The notes: generated from the sequence alone by a model not told the origin. A DNA stretch of 64,000 bases from Nitratireductor pacificus pht-3B (GCF_000300335.1 NZ_AMRM01000007.1:124001-188000), one strand, 5' to 3'. Counted from the stretch's first letter, positions 45,079 through 54,824 are shown. Made by a program: numbers and translations.

Positions 45079-46955
45079 CAGTTCTGGCTCCGGTACTTGG
45101 CGGCCAGGGCCTTCTCACGCTCCGGGTCGATCCACCAGGAATCGAGATCAACGCCGGTATATTCCGGCTGCTTCTCGGGCATCCCGAACTTGTTCCAGTA
45201 GGCGATGCGGGCATAGGGCGCATGCCATTGCGGAACCCAGTAGTAGTTCCACAAAAGAACCCGGTCGAGCGCCCGGCTGGCGGCGATCAGCTCCCGGCGG
45301 TCGCCGGCATAGATGATATGCTCGACCAGCGCGTCTACGACCGGGTCCTTGACGCCGGCGAGATTGCGCGAGCCGGGGATGTCGGCAGCCTTGGAACTCC
45401 AGTATTCGCGCTGTTCGTTGCCCGGGGAGAGCGAGTTGACGAAGATGCTGGCCACCGCGTCATAGTCGAAATTGCGGATGCGGTTCACATATTGCGACGG
45501 ATCGATGATGCGCAGCGAGGTATCGATGCCGATCTTGCGCAGGGACGCGATGTACGGTCCGGTGGTGATCTCGTCGGTCGGGCTGTTGCCGAGGAATTCC
45601 ATGCGGAACTGCGCGCCCGTCTGGTCGTTCACCATCCGGCCGCCCTTGATGCTCCAGCCGGCTTCCGCGAACAGCCTGATCGCCTCGCGCAGATAGGTGC
45701 GCTCGGCCTGCGGGTTGTCATACACGGGGAGCTTGAACTCCTCGGTGAAGACCTCCGGCGGCAGCTTGTCGCGAAACGCCTCGAGAATCTCCAGCTCGCG
45801 CCCTTCGGGAAGGCCGCCGGAAGCCAGCTCGGCCCCTTCGAAGTAGCTGTCGGTCCGCGTGTAGCTGTCATAGAACAGGGTGCGGTTCATGTCCTCGAAG
45901 TTGAAGGCGAGCGTCAGCGCTTCGCGCACGCGCCGGTCCTCGAACTGCGGGCGCCTGAGGTTCAGGACGAAACCCTGCATGGGTTCGGCGCCGCCGGTCG
46001 GGAATTCGCGCTTGATCACATCGCCCGCCTTGAAGGCCGGGAAATTGTACTCGGTCGCCCAGCGGCGGGCGCGGTTCTCCACGCGGATGTCCTGCAGCCC
46101 GCCCTTGGTGAAGGCCAGCCAGGCGGCGTTCTCGTCCTGGATATAGGTGTAGCGCCTGCGGTCGATATTGTAGCGGCCCACATTAACGGGCAGGTCCGCC
46201 GCCCAGTAATCCTCGACGCGCTTCCAGACGATTTCCGAACCGGGCTTGAAACTCTCGATCGCGTAGGGCCCGCTGCCCAGCGGCGGTTCCAGCGTCGGCT
46301 GGGTAAAGTCGCGCTTCTTGCCGCTGGCATCGGTTCCCTCCCACCAGTGCTTCGGCAGCACGGGCAGGTCGCCCATGATGTGCGGCAGTTCCTTGTTGCC
46401 CTTCTGGTCGAAGCGGAACTCCACCTCGCGCTCCGAAAGCGCGACGGCCTCGGTCACGCTGGAGAAGTAGCGTGTGTGCTGCGCGCTGTGCTGCTTCAGC
46501 ATCGTCATCGACCAGACGACGTCCTCGGCGGTGATCGGTGTGCCGTCGTGCCAGCGGGCATTCGGATTGATGCGATAGGTCGCCGACGAGTTGTCGTCGG
46601 GATGCTTGAACGCGTCGGCGATCAGCGGGTGGCTCGTGCTCGGCTCGCTGACGGATTGTTGCATCAGCGTGTCCCAGAGGAAGCCGCCGAAATAGTTCAG
46701 CCCTGCGGAGGGCGTTCCGCGCACGATGAAGGGATTGAAGCTGTCGAACGTCCCGAGCGACACGGAGTTCAACGTTCCGCCCTTCGGGGCGTCAGGGTTG
46801 ACGTAATCGTATCGCTCGAAGGGCGCTCTCTCCGCTTCCGGGTCGATCAGCGAGGTGCTGGTCAGCCATTCGTCCTCGGCGCCTGCTGGAGAGCCTCCGT
46901 ACAGCAGCAGCGCAATGCATGCCGCCATTGTTGCAGTTGCGCCGATCACCCGCAT
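45078..46955 (-). CDS. yejA: YejA-type solute-binding protein with Sec signal
   Basis: 625-residue family 5 binding protein, first gene of the operon. A Sec-type signal (MRVIGATATMAACIALLLYGGSPAGA) replaces the Tat signal of the next copy. Shared features include DYVNPDAPKGGTLNSVSLG, RWHDGTPITAEDVVWSMTML, LGSGPYAIESFKPG and a C-terminal WHAPYARIAYWNKFGMPEKQPEY. The two copies are clearly diverged, not a recent duplication. The start at 46955 has AGGAG; the frame is open 87 bases further without a plausible signal. Confidence 0.93.
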   Translation of the reverse strand: MRVIGATATMAACIALLLYGGSPAGAEDEWLTSTSLIDPEAERAPFERYDYVNPDAPKGGTLNSVSLGTFDSFNPFIVRGTPSAGLNYFGGFLWDTLMQQSVSEPSTSHPLIADAFKHPDDNSSATYRINPNARWHDGTPITAEDVVWSMTMLKQHSAQHTRYFSSVTEAVALSEREVEFRFDQKGNKELPHIMGDLPVLPKHWWEGTDASGKKRDFTQPTLEPPLGSGPYAIESFKPGSEIVWKRVEDYWAADLPVNVGRYNIDRRRYTYIQDENAAWLAFTKGGLQDIRVENRARRWATEYNFPAFKAGDVIKREFPTGGAEPMQGFVLNLRRPQFEDRRVREALTLAFNFEDMNRTLFYDSYTRTDSYFEGAELASGGLPEGRELEILEAFRDKLPPEVFTEEFKLPVYDNPQAERTYLREAIRLFAEAGWSIKGGRMVNDQTGAQFRMEFLGNSPTDEITTGPYIASLRKIGIDTSLRIIDPSQYVNRIRNFDYDAVASIFVNSLSPGNEQREYWSSKAADIPGSRNLAGVKDPVVDALVEHIIYAGDRRELIAASRALDRVLLWNYYWVPQWHAPYARIAYWNKFGMPEKQPEYTGVDLDSWWIDPEREKALAAKYRSQN

Positions 46956-47056
46956 CGCCAAGCTCCTCGCATCATTCGTGTTCCCCGCCGAAAGGTAGAC
47001 CATCGCCCGTGCAAGGCAAGTGGCCGCGACGCCTTCCGGCACATTCGCATGGCAAC

Positions 47057-47083
47057 AAAAAAGCCGGGCGAACCCGGCTTTTT
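47057..47083 (-). terminator. Intrinsic terminator of cytochrome c gene
   Basis: GCCGGG and CCCGGC with flanking A and T runs form an extended stem around loop CGAA. On the minus strand TTTTTTGTTG follows, 26 bases after the cytochrome stop. Confidence 0.88.
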
Positions 47084-47108
47084 CAAGTTTGGCGATATTA
47101 AATTTTCG

Positions 47109-47810
47109 TTACCCGCCCGAAGTGGCGCCCTCGGTTGCCGGTGCTTCACCGGCGGGAGCCTCGCCAGCCGGAGCCGTTTCGGCTGGAGCTGCGTCGGCCG
47201 GAGCACCTTCCGCGGGGGCGCCTTCGGCAGGCGCCTCTTCCGCCGGGGCGGCAGCCTCAGCAGCTGGCAGCGCGACGGGCGTCGCGGCGTGCTCGCGCAG
47301 GAAGGCGATGAGATTGGCGCGGTCCTCGATCTTCTTCAGGCCGGCAAAGGCCATGGCGGTGCCGGAGACGAAGCCCTTCGGGCTGGTCAGGAAGTGGTCG
47401 AGATTGTCGTAGGTCCAGAGCTTGCTACCGCCTTCCGAGAATTCCTTCATGGCAGCCGAATAGCTGAAGCCTTCGTGGCCGGCGATCGGGCGGTCGACGA
47501 TCTCCCAGAGGTTCGGGCCGACCTTGTTGGCGCCGCCGTCTTCCATGGTGTGGCATGCCTGGCAGCGCTTGAAGATGGCTTCGCCCTTGCTGGCGTCGGC
47601 CGAGGCGAGGAGGGGACCGATCGGCTCGGGGCCGGCTTCTTCCGAGGCGTCTCCACCGTCGGCGCCGTCATCGGCAACGGCAATGGCATAGCCGGGGGTT
47701 TCCGGCGCAGGCGCGTGGAAAATCGCATCCGACAGGATGCTAACCGAGAAGATGACGAAAACCACGCCAAGCAGCGCGCCGAGGATCTTGTTGAGTTCGA
47801 AAGAGTTCAT
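47109..47810 (-). CDS. Membrane-anchored class I cytochrome c
   Basis: 233 residues: N-terminal anchor ([23 protein letters not shown], about 9-31), an acidic linker, and a class I cytochrome c domain with CQACH (Cys83, Cys86, His87) for covalent heme and Met153 (SGTAMAF) as the distal ligand. It resembles Bradyrhizobium CycM, which carries electrons from the bc1 complex to an aa3-type oxidase. The C-terminal ~45 residues are an Ala/Pro/Glu-rich low-complexity repeat absent from core CycM. It diverges from kdsB. Confidence 0.92.
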   Translation of the reverse strand: MNSFELNKILGALLGVVFVIFSVSILSDAIFHAPAPETPGYAIAVADDGADGGDASEEAGPEPIGPLLASADASKGEAIFKRCQACHTMEDGGANKVGPNLWEIVDRPIAGHEGFSYSAAMKEFSEGGSKLWTYDNLDHFLTSPKGFVSGTAMAFAGLKKIEDRANLIAFLREHAATPVALPAAEAAAPAEEAPAEGAPAEGAPADAAPAETAPAGEAPAGEAPATEGATSGG

Positions 47811-48008
47811 GCGCCCTGAGGCTCCCTGTTCCGGACGCTCGCGGCGGCGTGGAAACCATGGTCTCCCGCGCTCGTGTCCCCCGCGCTCGGCCGATGCCGG
47901 TAAAATCGCGCGGAAACTAGGTCTTTTGCTCCGTGCTTGCAACACATATAAGGCACTTCCAAGTGAGACTTTTTGCCACTTTTGCTTTTCCGCAGGTGCT
48001 CCGCCTTC

Positions 48009-48755
48009 ATGCCCAGACTGATCATCATTCCCGCCCGCATGGCGTCGACCCGTTTGCCGGGCAAGCCGCTGGCCAGCATAGCCGGGCGGCCCATGATCGT
48101 CCACGTCGCCGCCCGCGCGCTCGAAAGCGGGGCCGGCCGTGTCGCGGTGGCCACCGATTCGCCGGACGTGGCCGAGGCCGTGCGCGCCGCGGGCTTCGAG
48201 GCCGTCATGACGCGCGAGGACCACCAGTCGGGGTCCGATCGCATCTTCGAGGCGCTCGGCAAGCTCGATCCGGAAGGGCGGGCGGACACCATCATCAACC
48301 TTCAGGGCGATCTCCCCACCATCCCGCCATCCGACATCGAAGCGGTTCTCGCACCCCTGTCGGATCCCGCCGTCGATATCGCGACGCTGGGCGTCGAGAT
48401 CACCCACGAGGCTGAAAAGACCAATCCGAACGTGGTGAAGATCGTCGGTGCGCCGGGCGCAGACCTGCCGGACAGGCTGCGCGCGCTCTATTTCACCCGG
48501 GCGACCGCGCCCTGGGGCGAGGGGCCGCTCTATCACCATGTGGGCATTTACGCCTATCGCCGCGCCGCACTTGCCCGTTTCGTCGCGCTGCCGCCCTCGC
48601 CGCTGGAGAAGCGCGAGAGCCTGGAGCAGTTGCGGGCGCTCGAGGCGGGGATGCGGATAGACGCGCAGATCGTGGATTCCGTGCCGCTCGGCGTCGACAC
48701 GCCCGACGACCTGCGGCGCGCCCAAGAGAGACTTGCAGACAGGACGGACCTTTGA
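48009..48755 (+). CDS. kdsB: 3-deoxy-manno-octulosonate cytidylyltransferase
   Basis: 248 residues. Activates KDO to CMP-KDO for lipopolysaccharide inner core synthesis. [20 protein letters not shown] is the nucleotide-binding start of the family; [14 protein letters not shown] and [11 protein letters not shown] (in place of the more common NVQGDEP) follow, then [14 protein letters not shown] and [16 protein letters not shown]. The start at [11 protein letters not shown] is chosen from the family; an earlier in-frame start adds 12 residues. Its stop is 2 bases before the pheA ATG. Confidence 0.96.
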   Translation: MPRLIIIPARMASTRLPGKPLASIAGRPMIVHVAARALESGAGRVAVATDSPDVAEAVRAAGFEAVMTREDHQSGSDRIFEALGKLDPEGRADTIINLQGDLPTIPPSDIEAVLAPLSDPAVDIATLGVEITHEAEKTNPNVVKIVGAPGADLPDRLRALYFTRATAPWGEGPLYHHVGIYAYRRAALARFVALPPSPLEKRESLEQLRALEAGMRIDAQIVDSVPLGVDTPDDLRRAQERLADRTDL

Positions 48756-48757
48756 AA

Positions 48758-49627
48758 ATGGCAGCCAAGACCAACAAGATCGCATTCCAGGGGGAACCCG
48801 GGGCCAACTCCGACACCGCCTGCCGTAACATGTTCCCCGACATGGAGCCGCTGCCCTGCCCGACCTTCGAGGATGCGTTCAACGCGGTCGAGACCGGCAA
48901 GGCCGACCTCGCGATGATCCCCATCGAGAACACCATCGCCGGCCGCGTGGCGGACATTCACCACCTGTTGCCGCATTCGAAGCTGCACATTGTCGGCGAG
49001 TATTTCCTGCCGATCCATTTTCACCTGATGGTGCTGCCGGGCGTGAAGACGGAGGAGATCAAGACCGTCTACAGCCACATCCACGCCCTTGGCCAGTGCC
49101 GGAAAGTCATCCGCAAGCATCGCTGGAAGGGCACGGTGGCCGGCGACACGGCGGGCGCCGCGCGCCTCGTGGCCGAGATGGGCGAGCGTGCGAACGCGGC
49201 CATTGCCCCGCGGCTGGCCGCCGACCTCTACGGCCTCGACATCGCGATGGAGAACATCGAGGACACGGACAACAACGTCACGCGCTTCGTGGTGCTGTCG
49301 AAGGAGAAGCGCTGGGCGCAGCGCCAGACGCCCGGCCAGACGATGATGACCACGTTCATCTTCCGCGTGCGCAACGTGCCGGCGGCGCTCTACAAGGCGA
49401 TGGGCGGCTTCGCCACCAATGGCGTCAACATGACCAAGCTGGAGAGCTACCAGCTCGGCGGCAAGTTCTTCTCGACGCTGTTCTATGCCGATATCGAAGG
49501 GCATCCGGACGATCGCAATGTCGCACTGGCGCTGGAAGAACTGGGTTTCTTCTCGCGCGAGGTGCGCATTCTGGGCGTCTACGAGGGCCACCCCTTCCGC
49601 GCCACGCAGAGCGAGGACGAGGATTAG
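48758..49627 (+). CDS. pheA: Prephenate dehydratase
   Basis: 289 residues, monofunctional (no chorismate mutase domain). The catalytic domain begins [13 protein letters not shown], includes [20 protein letters not shown] and ends with the catalytic Thr-Arg-Phe (175-177) in [10 protein letters not shown]. An ACT domain follows ([22 protein letters not shown]), where the ESRP phenylalanine-binding motif reads ESYQ (229-232), so feedback binding may differ. It converts prephenate to phenylpyruvate. A TTG two codons upstream overlapping the kdsB stop is an alternative start. Confidence 0.96.
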   Translation: MAAKTNKIAFQGEPGANSDTACRNMFPDMEPLPCPTFEDAFNAVETGKADLAMIPIENTIAGRVADIHHLLPHSKLHIVGEYFLPIHFHLMVLPGVKTEEIKTVYSHIHALGQCRKVIRKHRWKGTVAGDTAGAARLVAEMGERANAAIAPRLAADLYGLDIAMENIEDTDNNVTRFVVLSKEKRWAQRQTPGQTMMTTFIFRVRNVPAALYKAMGGFATNGVNMTKLESYQLGGKFFSTLFYADIEGHPDDRNVALALEELGFFSREVRILGVYEGHPFRATQSEDED

Positions 49628-49679
49628 GAAGACGGCGCCGGCCTGATCCGGAAGCCGCGCTGTCAATGCGCGGCGCATG

Positions 49680-50267
49680 TCAGATGCGTGCGCTGTCGTC
49701 CTGTCCTTTGATGCTTCTGACGATCAAGGATGAGAACGCCTCGCTGGCGACGGCCTCCGCGACCCGCCCGGCGTGCATTTCCCGCGCCATCGCCTCGGCT
49801 GCCCCGAGAAGGCCGACGCACAGGAGCCGCAATTCCTTGTCGCTGAGGATGGAGAACGGTCTGAGCGCGCGGTGCATGATCCCGACATATCTGTCGATCA
49901 TGGTTTGCTGCTGCGCCGCCATCTCCTCGCTCCCCTTGAGCGCTGCGGAAACCGCCTGAGCTTCCGGGCCGAGATGGACATGGCAGTTGAAGTAGCCGTC
50001 GCTCATCATGTCGGCCACGGCGGCGAGCCCGTGCGATGCGTTTCCGAGCGCATCCCGAAGCGTTGTGATGAACCTGTCTTCCAGTTGTTGATAAAGCGCC
50101 ATGAGCAAACCTGCTCGGGTCGAAAAATGATCGTAGGCGACCGGCCTGCTGACCCCGGCTTTCACCGCCAGCGTGCCGAGGGTCAGTTCGTCGGCGCCTT
50201 CTTCACGGACAATCTTCATGGCGGCAGCAAGCAATTGCTGGCGGCGTTTGTCCTTCGGCAATTTCAC
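49680..50267 (-). CDS. TetR-family transcriptional regulator
   Basis: 195 residues from a GTG start with GGAGAC upstream. The N-terminal helix-turn-helix is MKIVREEGADELTLGTLAVKAGVSRPVAYDHFSTRAGLL (about 17-55). The rest is a helical ligand-binding domain without recognisable relatives by eye. It is divergent from the imine-reductase-like gene, and a 27-bp palindrome lies between the two starts, which strongly suggests local autoregulation and control of that neighbour. Inducer unknown. Confidence 0.88.
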   Translation of the reverse strand: MKLPKDKRRQQLLAAAMKIVREEGADELTLGTLAVKAGVSRPVAYDHFSTRAGLLMALYQQLEDRFITTLRDALGNASHGLAAVADMMSDGYFNCHVHLGPEAQAVSAALKGSEEMAAQQQTMIDRYVGIMHRALRPFSILSDKELRLLCVGLLGAAEAMAREMHAGRVAEAVASEAFSSLIVRSIKGQDDSARI

Positions 50268-50289
50268 GGGACGTGTCTCCGCTTGATTT

Positions 50290-50316
50290 CTACATTTTGT
50301 AAGTTACATTATGTAG
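50290..50316. promoter_or_regulatory. Predicted TetR operator
   Basis: CTACATTTTGTAA-G-TTACATTATGTAG, a 27-bp near-perfect palindrome (11 of 13 pairs) centred at 50303, 23 bases from the tetR start and 28 from the divergent gene. Size and position fit a TetR dimer site. Confidence 0.75.
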
Positions 50317-50343
50317 GTATCTTCTTCAAGCCTGAGAGATCCA

Positions 50344-51213
50344 ATGAGCGACGTAACCGTGATCGGCCTCGGCAATATGGGCGGCGCCCTGGCGCGAGCG
50401 CTCCTTGCCGGAGGGAAGACCGTCACCGTCTGGAACCGCAGCCCGGCAAAGGCTGCTGCCCTGCAGCAGATGGGGGCCGTGCGGGCGTCTACGGCTGCCG
50501 CCGCCGTGGCGGCCAGCCCGTTCGTTGTGATCTGCCTTTCCGGCTATTCGGCAACGCTCGACGTGCTGAGCGAGCAGGGGGTGGACGCGGCGCTGGACGG
50601 CCGGCTCGTCGTTCAACTGACCTCCGGCACGCCCCATGAGGCGCGGTCGCTCGATGCGTGGATCTGGTCGCGCGGCGCCGCATATCTTGACGGGTCGATT
50701 GCCGCCTGGCCGCGTCACATCGGCGGGCCGCAGGCGGCGATCACCGTTGCCGGGCCGGAGGCTGTGTTTTCCGCGGCAGAGCCGCTTCTGCATATCCTGG
50801 CCGGCAGCATCGATCATGTGGGATCGGACATCGGCCACGCTTCGGCGCTTTTCAATGCCGGACTCGCCTACTTTGCCGCTCACTGGATCGGTTTCAGCCA
50901 CGGCGCGGCTATTTGCGAGGCCGAGGGAATCGAACCGGGCCGGTTCGGTGAGACGATGGCTGGCCTGTCGGAGGTCTTCGCAGAGGACATGCGCCATATG
51001 GGGCATGCAATCGCGGAAGGCCGCTTCGGCGATCCGGAGACGACTATCGCGGCGACAGGCGCAGATGTCGCTCGGCTCATCGACCTTTCCGCTGACCTCA
51101 AGATCGGTGATGCCTTTCCGGTTTTCGCCGACGGAATGTTCAGGCGCGCGGTGGAAGCGGGATACGGAGCGGAGGAAAACTGCGCGATGGTGAAGGTGCT
51201 GCGCAGCGCGTGA
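50344..51213 (+). CDS. NAD(P)-dependent oxidoreductase, imine-reductase/HIBADH-like
   Basis: 289 residues. N-terminal Rossmann fold VTVIGLGNMGGALARALL and VWNRSPAKAAAL (NADPH-type basic residues). The substrate segment reads TSGTPHEARSLDAWIWSRGAAYLDGSIAAWP, and the Lys expected in beta-hydroxyacid dehydrogenases is not evident in the C-terminal helix (SALFNAGLAYFAAHWIGFSHG). That is the pattern of imine reductase-type members. Substrate is unknown; regulation by the divergent TetR protein suggests a response to a small molecule. Confidence 0.75.
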   Translation: MSDVTVIGLGNMGGALARALLAGGKTVTVWNRSPAKAAALQQMGAVRASTAAAAVAASPFVVICLSGYSATLDVLSEQGVDAALDGRLVVQLTSGTPHEARSLDAWIWSRGAAYLDGSIAAWPRHIGGPQAAITVAGPEAVFSAAEPLLHILAGSIDHVGSDIGHASALFNAGLAYFAAHWIGFSHGAAICEAEGIEPGRFGETMAGLSEVFAEDMRHMGHAIAEGRFGDPETTIAATGADVARLIDLSADLKIGDAFPVFADGMFRRAVEAGYGAEENCAMVKVLRSA

Positions 51214-51257
51214 TCAGCAGGAACAGGCAGGGATTGCAGTGCGCCAGCCCAAGCGGG

Positions 51258-52202
51258 CTATTCGCTGAACGCCCAGTCGCGGATGAGGATGTTGGCGATC
51301 GCCCCTCCCGGCGGCACGCGATAGCCCTGCGGATGCCGGTCCTCCAGCATCAGTCGCACCTCGGCGCGCGTGAACCAGCGGCATTCCTCCAGTTCGTTTT
51401 CGTCCACGACGATGGCGCTGCTCTTTGCCTCCGCGTAGCAGCCGATCATCAGCGTATAGGGAAACGGCCAGGGCTGGCTCGCATGATAGGCGACCTGGCC
51501 GATGGAAACGCTCGATTCCTCGAGGATTTCCCGCCGCACCGCCGCCTCGATGGTCTCGCCCGGTTCGACGAAGCCGGCGAGGCAGGACACCGCGCCGGGC
51601 GCGAAATGCGGTCCGCGGCCGAGCAGGCATTCCTCATCCCGCAGCGCCAGCATGATCACGACAGGGTCCGTGCGTGGAAAATGCTCGCGCCCGCAGGCGC
51701 GGCAGACCCGCTTGTAGCCGCCGGCGCGCATCTCGCTCTCGCCGCCGCAGCGTCCGCAGAAGCGGTGGTTCTGATGCCAGGCGACCAGGGCCGCGCCCTG
51801 CGCCAGCGCGCCGAGCGCCGCGCGGTCGATCAGGCCCTGAACGTAGACGGAGCGGTAGTCGATGGCCTTGATGCCTTCCGGCAGCGCCTCCGGGTCGATG
51901 CCCGAGGGGATCGCCAGCACCGGCGTCTCGCCCTCGTGGCCGAGCAGCACCGCTTCGCCGAGCCGGGCGCCGAGCGTTTCGGCCTCCGCCCGGGAGAAAT
52001 AGGGGTCGAAGGCGTTCCCACCCGCGACGCGCAGGCAGAGCCGGCCTTCGCCGAGGACCATCAGCCGCGCCTCGGGGCTTTCGAGCGCCCGCGCGGCGGC
52101 CGCGTCGTCGCGGGTTTCGGCCTGCCGGTCGATGCGGTTACCGGAGAAGGCGACCCGCAGGCTGGCCTCGTCGCGGGGCTGGTCAAGAAGAAACGCGGTC
52201 AT
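51258..52202 (-). CDS. nudC: NAD+ diphosphatase
   Basis: 314-residue Nudix hydrolase of the NudC type, which splits NAD(H) to NMN(H) and AMP and can remove NAD caps from RNA. The zinc ribbon is CGRCGGE with CRACGRE. The Nudix box is GFVEPGETIEAAVRREILEESSVSIG, with the catalytic glutamates in REILEE. SQPWPFPYTLMIG is the downstream S-Q-P-W-P-F-P-x-S signature of NADH pyrophosphatases, with Tyr in place of Ser. It follows the HIT gene by 31 bases on the same strand. Confidence 0.94.
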   Translation of the reverse strand: MTAFLLDQPRDEASLRVAFSGNRIDRQAETRDDAAAARALESPEARLMVLGEGRLCLRVAGGNAFDPYFSRAEAETLGARLGEAVLLGHEGETPVLAIPSGIDPEALPEGIKAIDYRSVYVQGLIDRAALGALAQGAALVAWHQNHRFCGRCGGESEMRAGGYKRVCRACGREHFPRTDPVVIMLALRDEECLLGRGPHFAPGAVSCLAGFVEPGETIEAAVRREILEESSVSIGQVAYHASQPWPFPYTLMIGCYAEAKSSAIVVDENELEECRWFTRAEVRLMLEDRHPQGYRVPPGGAIANILIRDWAFSE

Positions 52203-52233
52203 GGGATGAGGGGATTCCGGTGCCGGGCGGCGG

Positions 52234-52665
52234 TCATAGCTTGCCGCGAATCGTTTCGGCAAGCTGGTGCAGCGCGTCGCGCCGGTAGGGTTCGCGCAGG
52301 CCGTACCCCCAGACCGGCCCCGGCCAGCCGGCATCGCCCTCGTTGCGCGCCACCACATGGATGTGGAGCTGCCGGACCACATTGCCGAGCGCCGCGCAGT
52401 TGATCTTCGTGCAGCCGGTGATGTCCTTCAGCGCCTGCGAGACCATGTTGGTCTCGAAGCTGACCATCGCCTGGTCGAGCGGGGTCAGGTCGTGCACTTC
52501 CTCCGCGCCCGGCCGCTGCGGGATGAGCAGCAGCCAGGGCCAGCGCCGGTCGTCGCGGATGCGCAGCTCGCACAGGCCGAGCCACATCACGTGCAGGCTC
52601 TCGGCTTCCAGCCGCGGGTCGAGCTCGAATCCTGGCTTGTCGCCCGGCAGCATGGCGTCCCTCAT
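52234..52665 (-). CDS. HIT-domain nucleotide hydrolase
   Basis: 143 residues with the histidine triad region QLHIHVVARNEGD (H-x-H-x-x form). RRWPWLLLIPQRPGAEEVHDL is typical of the alphaproteobacterial HIT group found beside nudC. Members hydrolyse AMP-linked substrates. The start at MRDAMLPGDKPG has GGAAAGACC upstream; longer frames run into the SRP RNA gene and are rejected. Confidence 0.9.
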   Translation of the reverse strand: MRDAMLPGDKPGFELDPRLEAESLHVMWLGLCELRIRDDRRWPWLLLIPQRPGAEEVHDLTPLDQAMVSFETNMVSQALKDITGCTKINCAALGNVVRQLHIHVVARNEGDAGWPGPVWGYGLREPYRRDALHQLAETIRGKL

Positions 52666-52747
52666 GGTCTTTCCATGAAAGCTAGATGGCCGCGACCGCC
52701 CCTGCAAGCGATTGATTGCGCCGGGCGGGGAAAGCGCGTCTCCTCCC

Positions 52748-52776
52748 TTGCAATTGCCGTCAGGATTGCCGATATG
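52748..52776 (+). promoter_or_regulatory. Sigma-70 promoter of ffs
   Basis: TTGCAA (52748-52753), 17-base spacer, GATATG (52771-52776). The first base of the SRP RNA stem at 52783 is 7 bases after the -10 element, exactly where initiation is expected. Confidence 0.72.
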
Positions 52777-52782
52777 GGGACC

Positions 52783-52878
52783 GGGAGGTTGGTGGTGGAC
52801 GCGCCACTCGCCAACCGGGTCAGGTCCGGAAGGAAGCAGCCCTAACGAGCCAGGCACGGGTCGCCGTGCCAGCCTCCC
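52783..52878 (+). ncRNA. ffs: Signal recognition particle RNA, small bacterial type
   Basis: About 96 nt. The invariant domain IV core GTCAGGTCCGGAAGGAAGCA (GGAA tetraloop and the asymmetric loop bound by Ffh) lies at 52819-52838. GGGAGG at the 5' end pairs with CCTCCC at 52873-52878, and GTTGG/CCAAC-type pairs lie within. Position directly before dnaX is conserved in alphaproteobacteria. It forms the SRP with Ffh for cotranslational membrane targeting. Ends are estimated to within a few bases. Confidence 0.94.
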
Positions 52879-53012
52879 ACCTTAATTCTCGGTCCGCCTC
52901 TTTCCCGCCTTGTCCGGATTCCAGCCTTGTCGTCCACTTTGTCCATTGACGCAGAACCGGCTCCAAGGGGAGACTGGCCGCATCAGGACGATCGAGGGAG
53001 TGCGACGACCCA

Positions 53013-54824
53013 ATGACCGACGCCGGCAGCAAAGCGAGCGACAAGGCCGGCGGCGCCTACCGGGTTCTGGCGCGCAAATACCGTCCCAGCGATTTCTCGA
53101 CCCTGATCGGCCAGGAGCCGATGGTCCGCACCCTGACCAACGCCTTCGCGGCGGGCCGCATCGCCCAGGCCTGGATGCTGACCGGGGTACGCGGGGTCGG
53201 CAAGACCACGACGGCACGCATTCTTGCCCGCGCGCTGAACTACAAGACCGACGCGATCGACCAGCCGACGGTGGACCTGTCGCAGGAGGGCGAGCACTGC
53301 CGCGCCATCCTGGAAGGCCGCCATGTCGATGTGATCGAGATGGACGCCGCCTCCCACACCGGCATCGACGACATCCGCGAGATCATCGAGCAGGTGCGCT
53401 ACGCCCCGGTCTCGGCGCGCTACAAGGTCTACATCATCGACGAGGTCCACATGCTCTCCAACCAGGCCTTCAACGGCCTGTTGAAGACGCTCGAGGAACC
53501 GCCGGCGCATGTGAAGTTCATCTTCGCCACGACGGAAATCCGCAAGGTCCCGATCACCATCCTGTCGCGCTGCCAGCGTTTCGACCTGCGCCGCATCGAC
53601 GCCTCGGTGATCAAGGCCGACCTGGCGCGCATCGGCGGGCTTGAGGGGGTCGAGGCCGAGGACGACGCGCTGGCCATGATCGCCCGCGCCGCCGAAGGCT
53701 CGATGCGCGATGCGCAGTCGATCTTCGACCAGGCGATCGCCCACTCGTCGGGCCGGGTCACGGCCGGCACCGTTCGCGACATGCTCGGCCTCGCCGACCG
53801 GACGCGCGTCATCGACCTGTTCGAGCACCTGATGAAGGGCGACGTGGCCGCCGCGCTCGCCGAATACCGCGCGCAGTACGATGTCGGCGCCGACCCGGCG
53901 ACCGTGCTCAACGACCTGGCCGAGTTCAATCATCTGGTAACGCGTCTGCGCTTCGTACCGGAGGCCGGCGAGGACGCCGCCCTCTCCGAGGACGAGCGCG
54001 TGCGCGGACTGGAATTCTCGAAGGCGCTGTCCGTGCGGGTTCTGTCGCGCGCCTGGCAGATGCTCCTGAAGGGCATCCAGGAAGTGCAGTCGTCGGGCCG
54101 GCCTGTCGCTGCCGGCGAGATGGTGCTGATCCGCATCGCCCACGCCGCCAATCTGCCGACGCTCGACGAGGCGCTGAAGACGCTCGAGGAGCGCCCGACC
54201 GGCGCCGGCAACGGGCACGCGCCCGTGCAGGCGCCTTCGGCTCCCGCAGGCAATGGCGGCGGCGCGGCGATGGCCGTCGGCGCGCAGCGCATGCCGGTTT
54301 CCGGCGGCGGTCAGACCATGCGGCTCGTGCAGCCGGCCTTCGCCGAGGATCCGGCGCCCGCGCCGGCCCCGCCCGTCGCGCAGGAGCAGCCGGCCGACGC
54401 GGTGCCGCTCGCCTCGCTGCAGGACATCGCCGACCTGGCCGACGCCAACCGCGACATGGCCTTCAAGGTGCTGTTCCGGCGCTATGTGCGGCTGGTACAG
54501 ATCGAGCTTGGGCGGCTCGCGGTCAATCTGGCCGACGGCGCGCCGAAGACGCTGCTCGGCGACCTGACCAACCGGCTGAAGGACTGGACCGGCCGCCGCT
54601 GGATCGTTTCCGTATCGGGCGAGGCGGGCAGTCCGACCCTCTCGGAGGAAGAGGAAGGCCGCCGCGAAAGCGTCATGGCCGACGCCAAGGCCGATCCCGC
54701 CGTCGCGGCGATCCTGCAGAGATTCCCCGGCGCGCGCATCATCGACGTGCGCATTCCCGACGCCGCGGCGGAAGACACCGAACCGGTTGCCGATCTGGAA
54801 CCGGACGAAGACGACGATTTCTGA
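53013..54824 (+). CDS. dnaX: DNA polymerase III subunits gamma/tau
   Basis: 603-residue clamp-loader ATPase. [19 protein letters not shown] opens the AAA+ module, Walker A is GVRGVGKT (58-65), Walker [12 protein letters not shown] (DEVH at 143-146) and the SRC sensor is [13 protein letters not shown]. The zinc module between Walker A and DEVH, four cysteines in E. coli, is reduced here to one (Cys96 in GEHCRAIL). The linker is Ala/Pro/Gly-rich (about 390-470) and the C-terminal part corresponds to the tau region. Dense coding throughout; no programmed slippage run is evident. Confidence 0.96.
   Translation: MTDAGSKASDKAGGAYRVLARKYRPSDFSTLIGQEPMVRTLTNAFAAGRIAQAWMLTGVRGVGKTTTARILARALNYKTDAIDQPTVDLSQEGEHCRAILEGRHVDVIEMDAASHTGIDDIREIIEQVRYAPVSARYKVYIIDEVHMLSNQAFNGLLKTLEEPPAHVKFIFATTEIRKVPITILSRCQRFDLRRIDASVIKADLARIGGLEGVEAEDDALAMIARAAEGSMRDAQSIFDQAIAHSSGRVTAGTVRDMLGLADRTRVIDLFEHLMKGDVAAALAEYRAQYDVGADPATVLNDLAEFNHLVTRLRFVPEAGEDAALSEDERVRGLEFSKALSVRVLSRAWQMLLKGIQEVQSSGRPVAAGEMVLIRIAHAANLPTLDEALKTLEERPTGAGNGHAPVQAPSAPAGNGGGAAMAVGAQRMPVSGGGQTMRLVQPAFAEDPAPAPAPPVAQEQPADAVPLASLQDIADLADANRDMAFKVLFRRYVRLVQIELGRLAVNLADGAPKTLLGDLTNRLKDWTGRRWIVSVSGEAGSPTLSEEEEGRRESVMADAKADPAVAAILQRFPGARIIDVRIPDAAAEDTEPVADLEPDEDDDF

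Noticed and set aside
45222-47819. 865-residue open frame on the plus strand
   Set aside because: Antisense to yejA and the cytochrome c gene, no domain signature.
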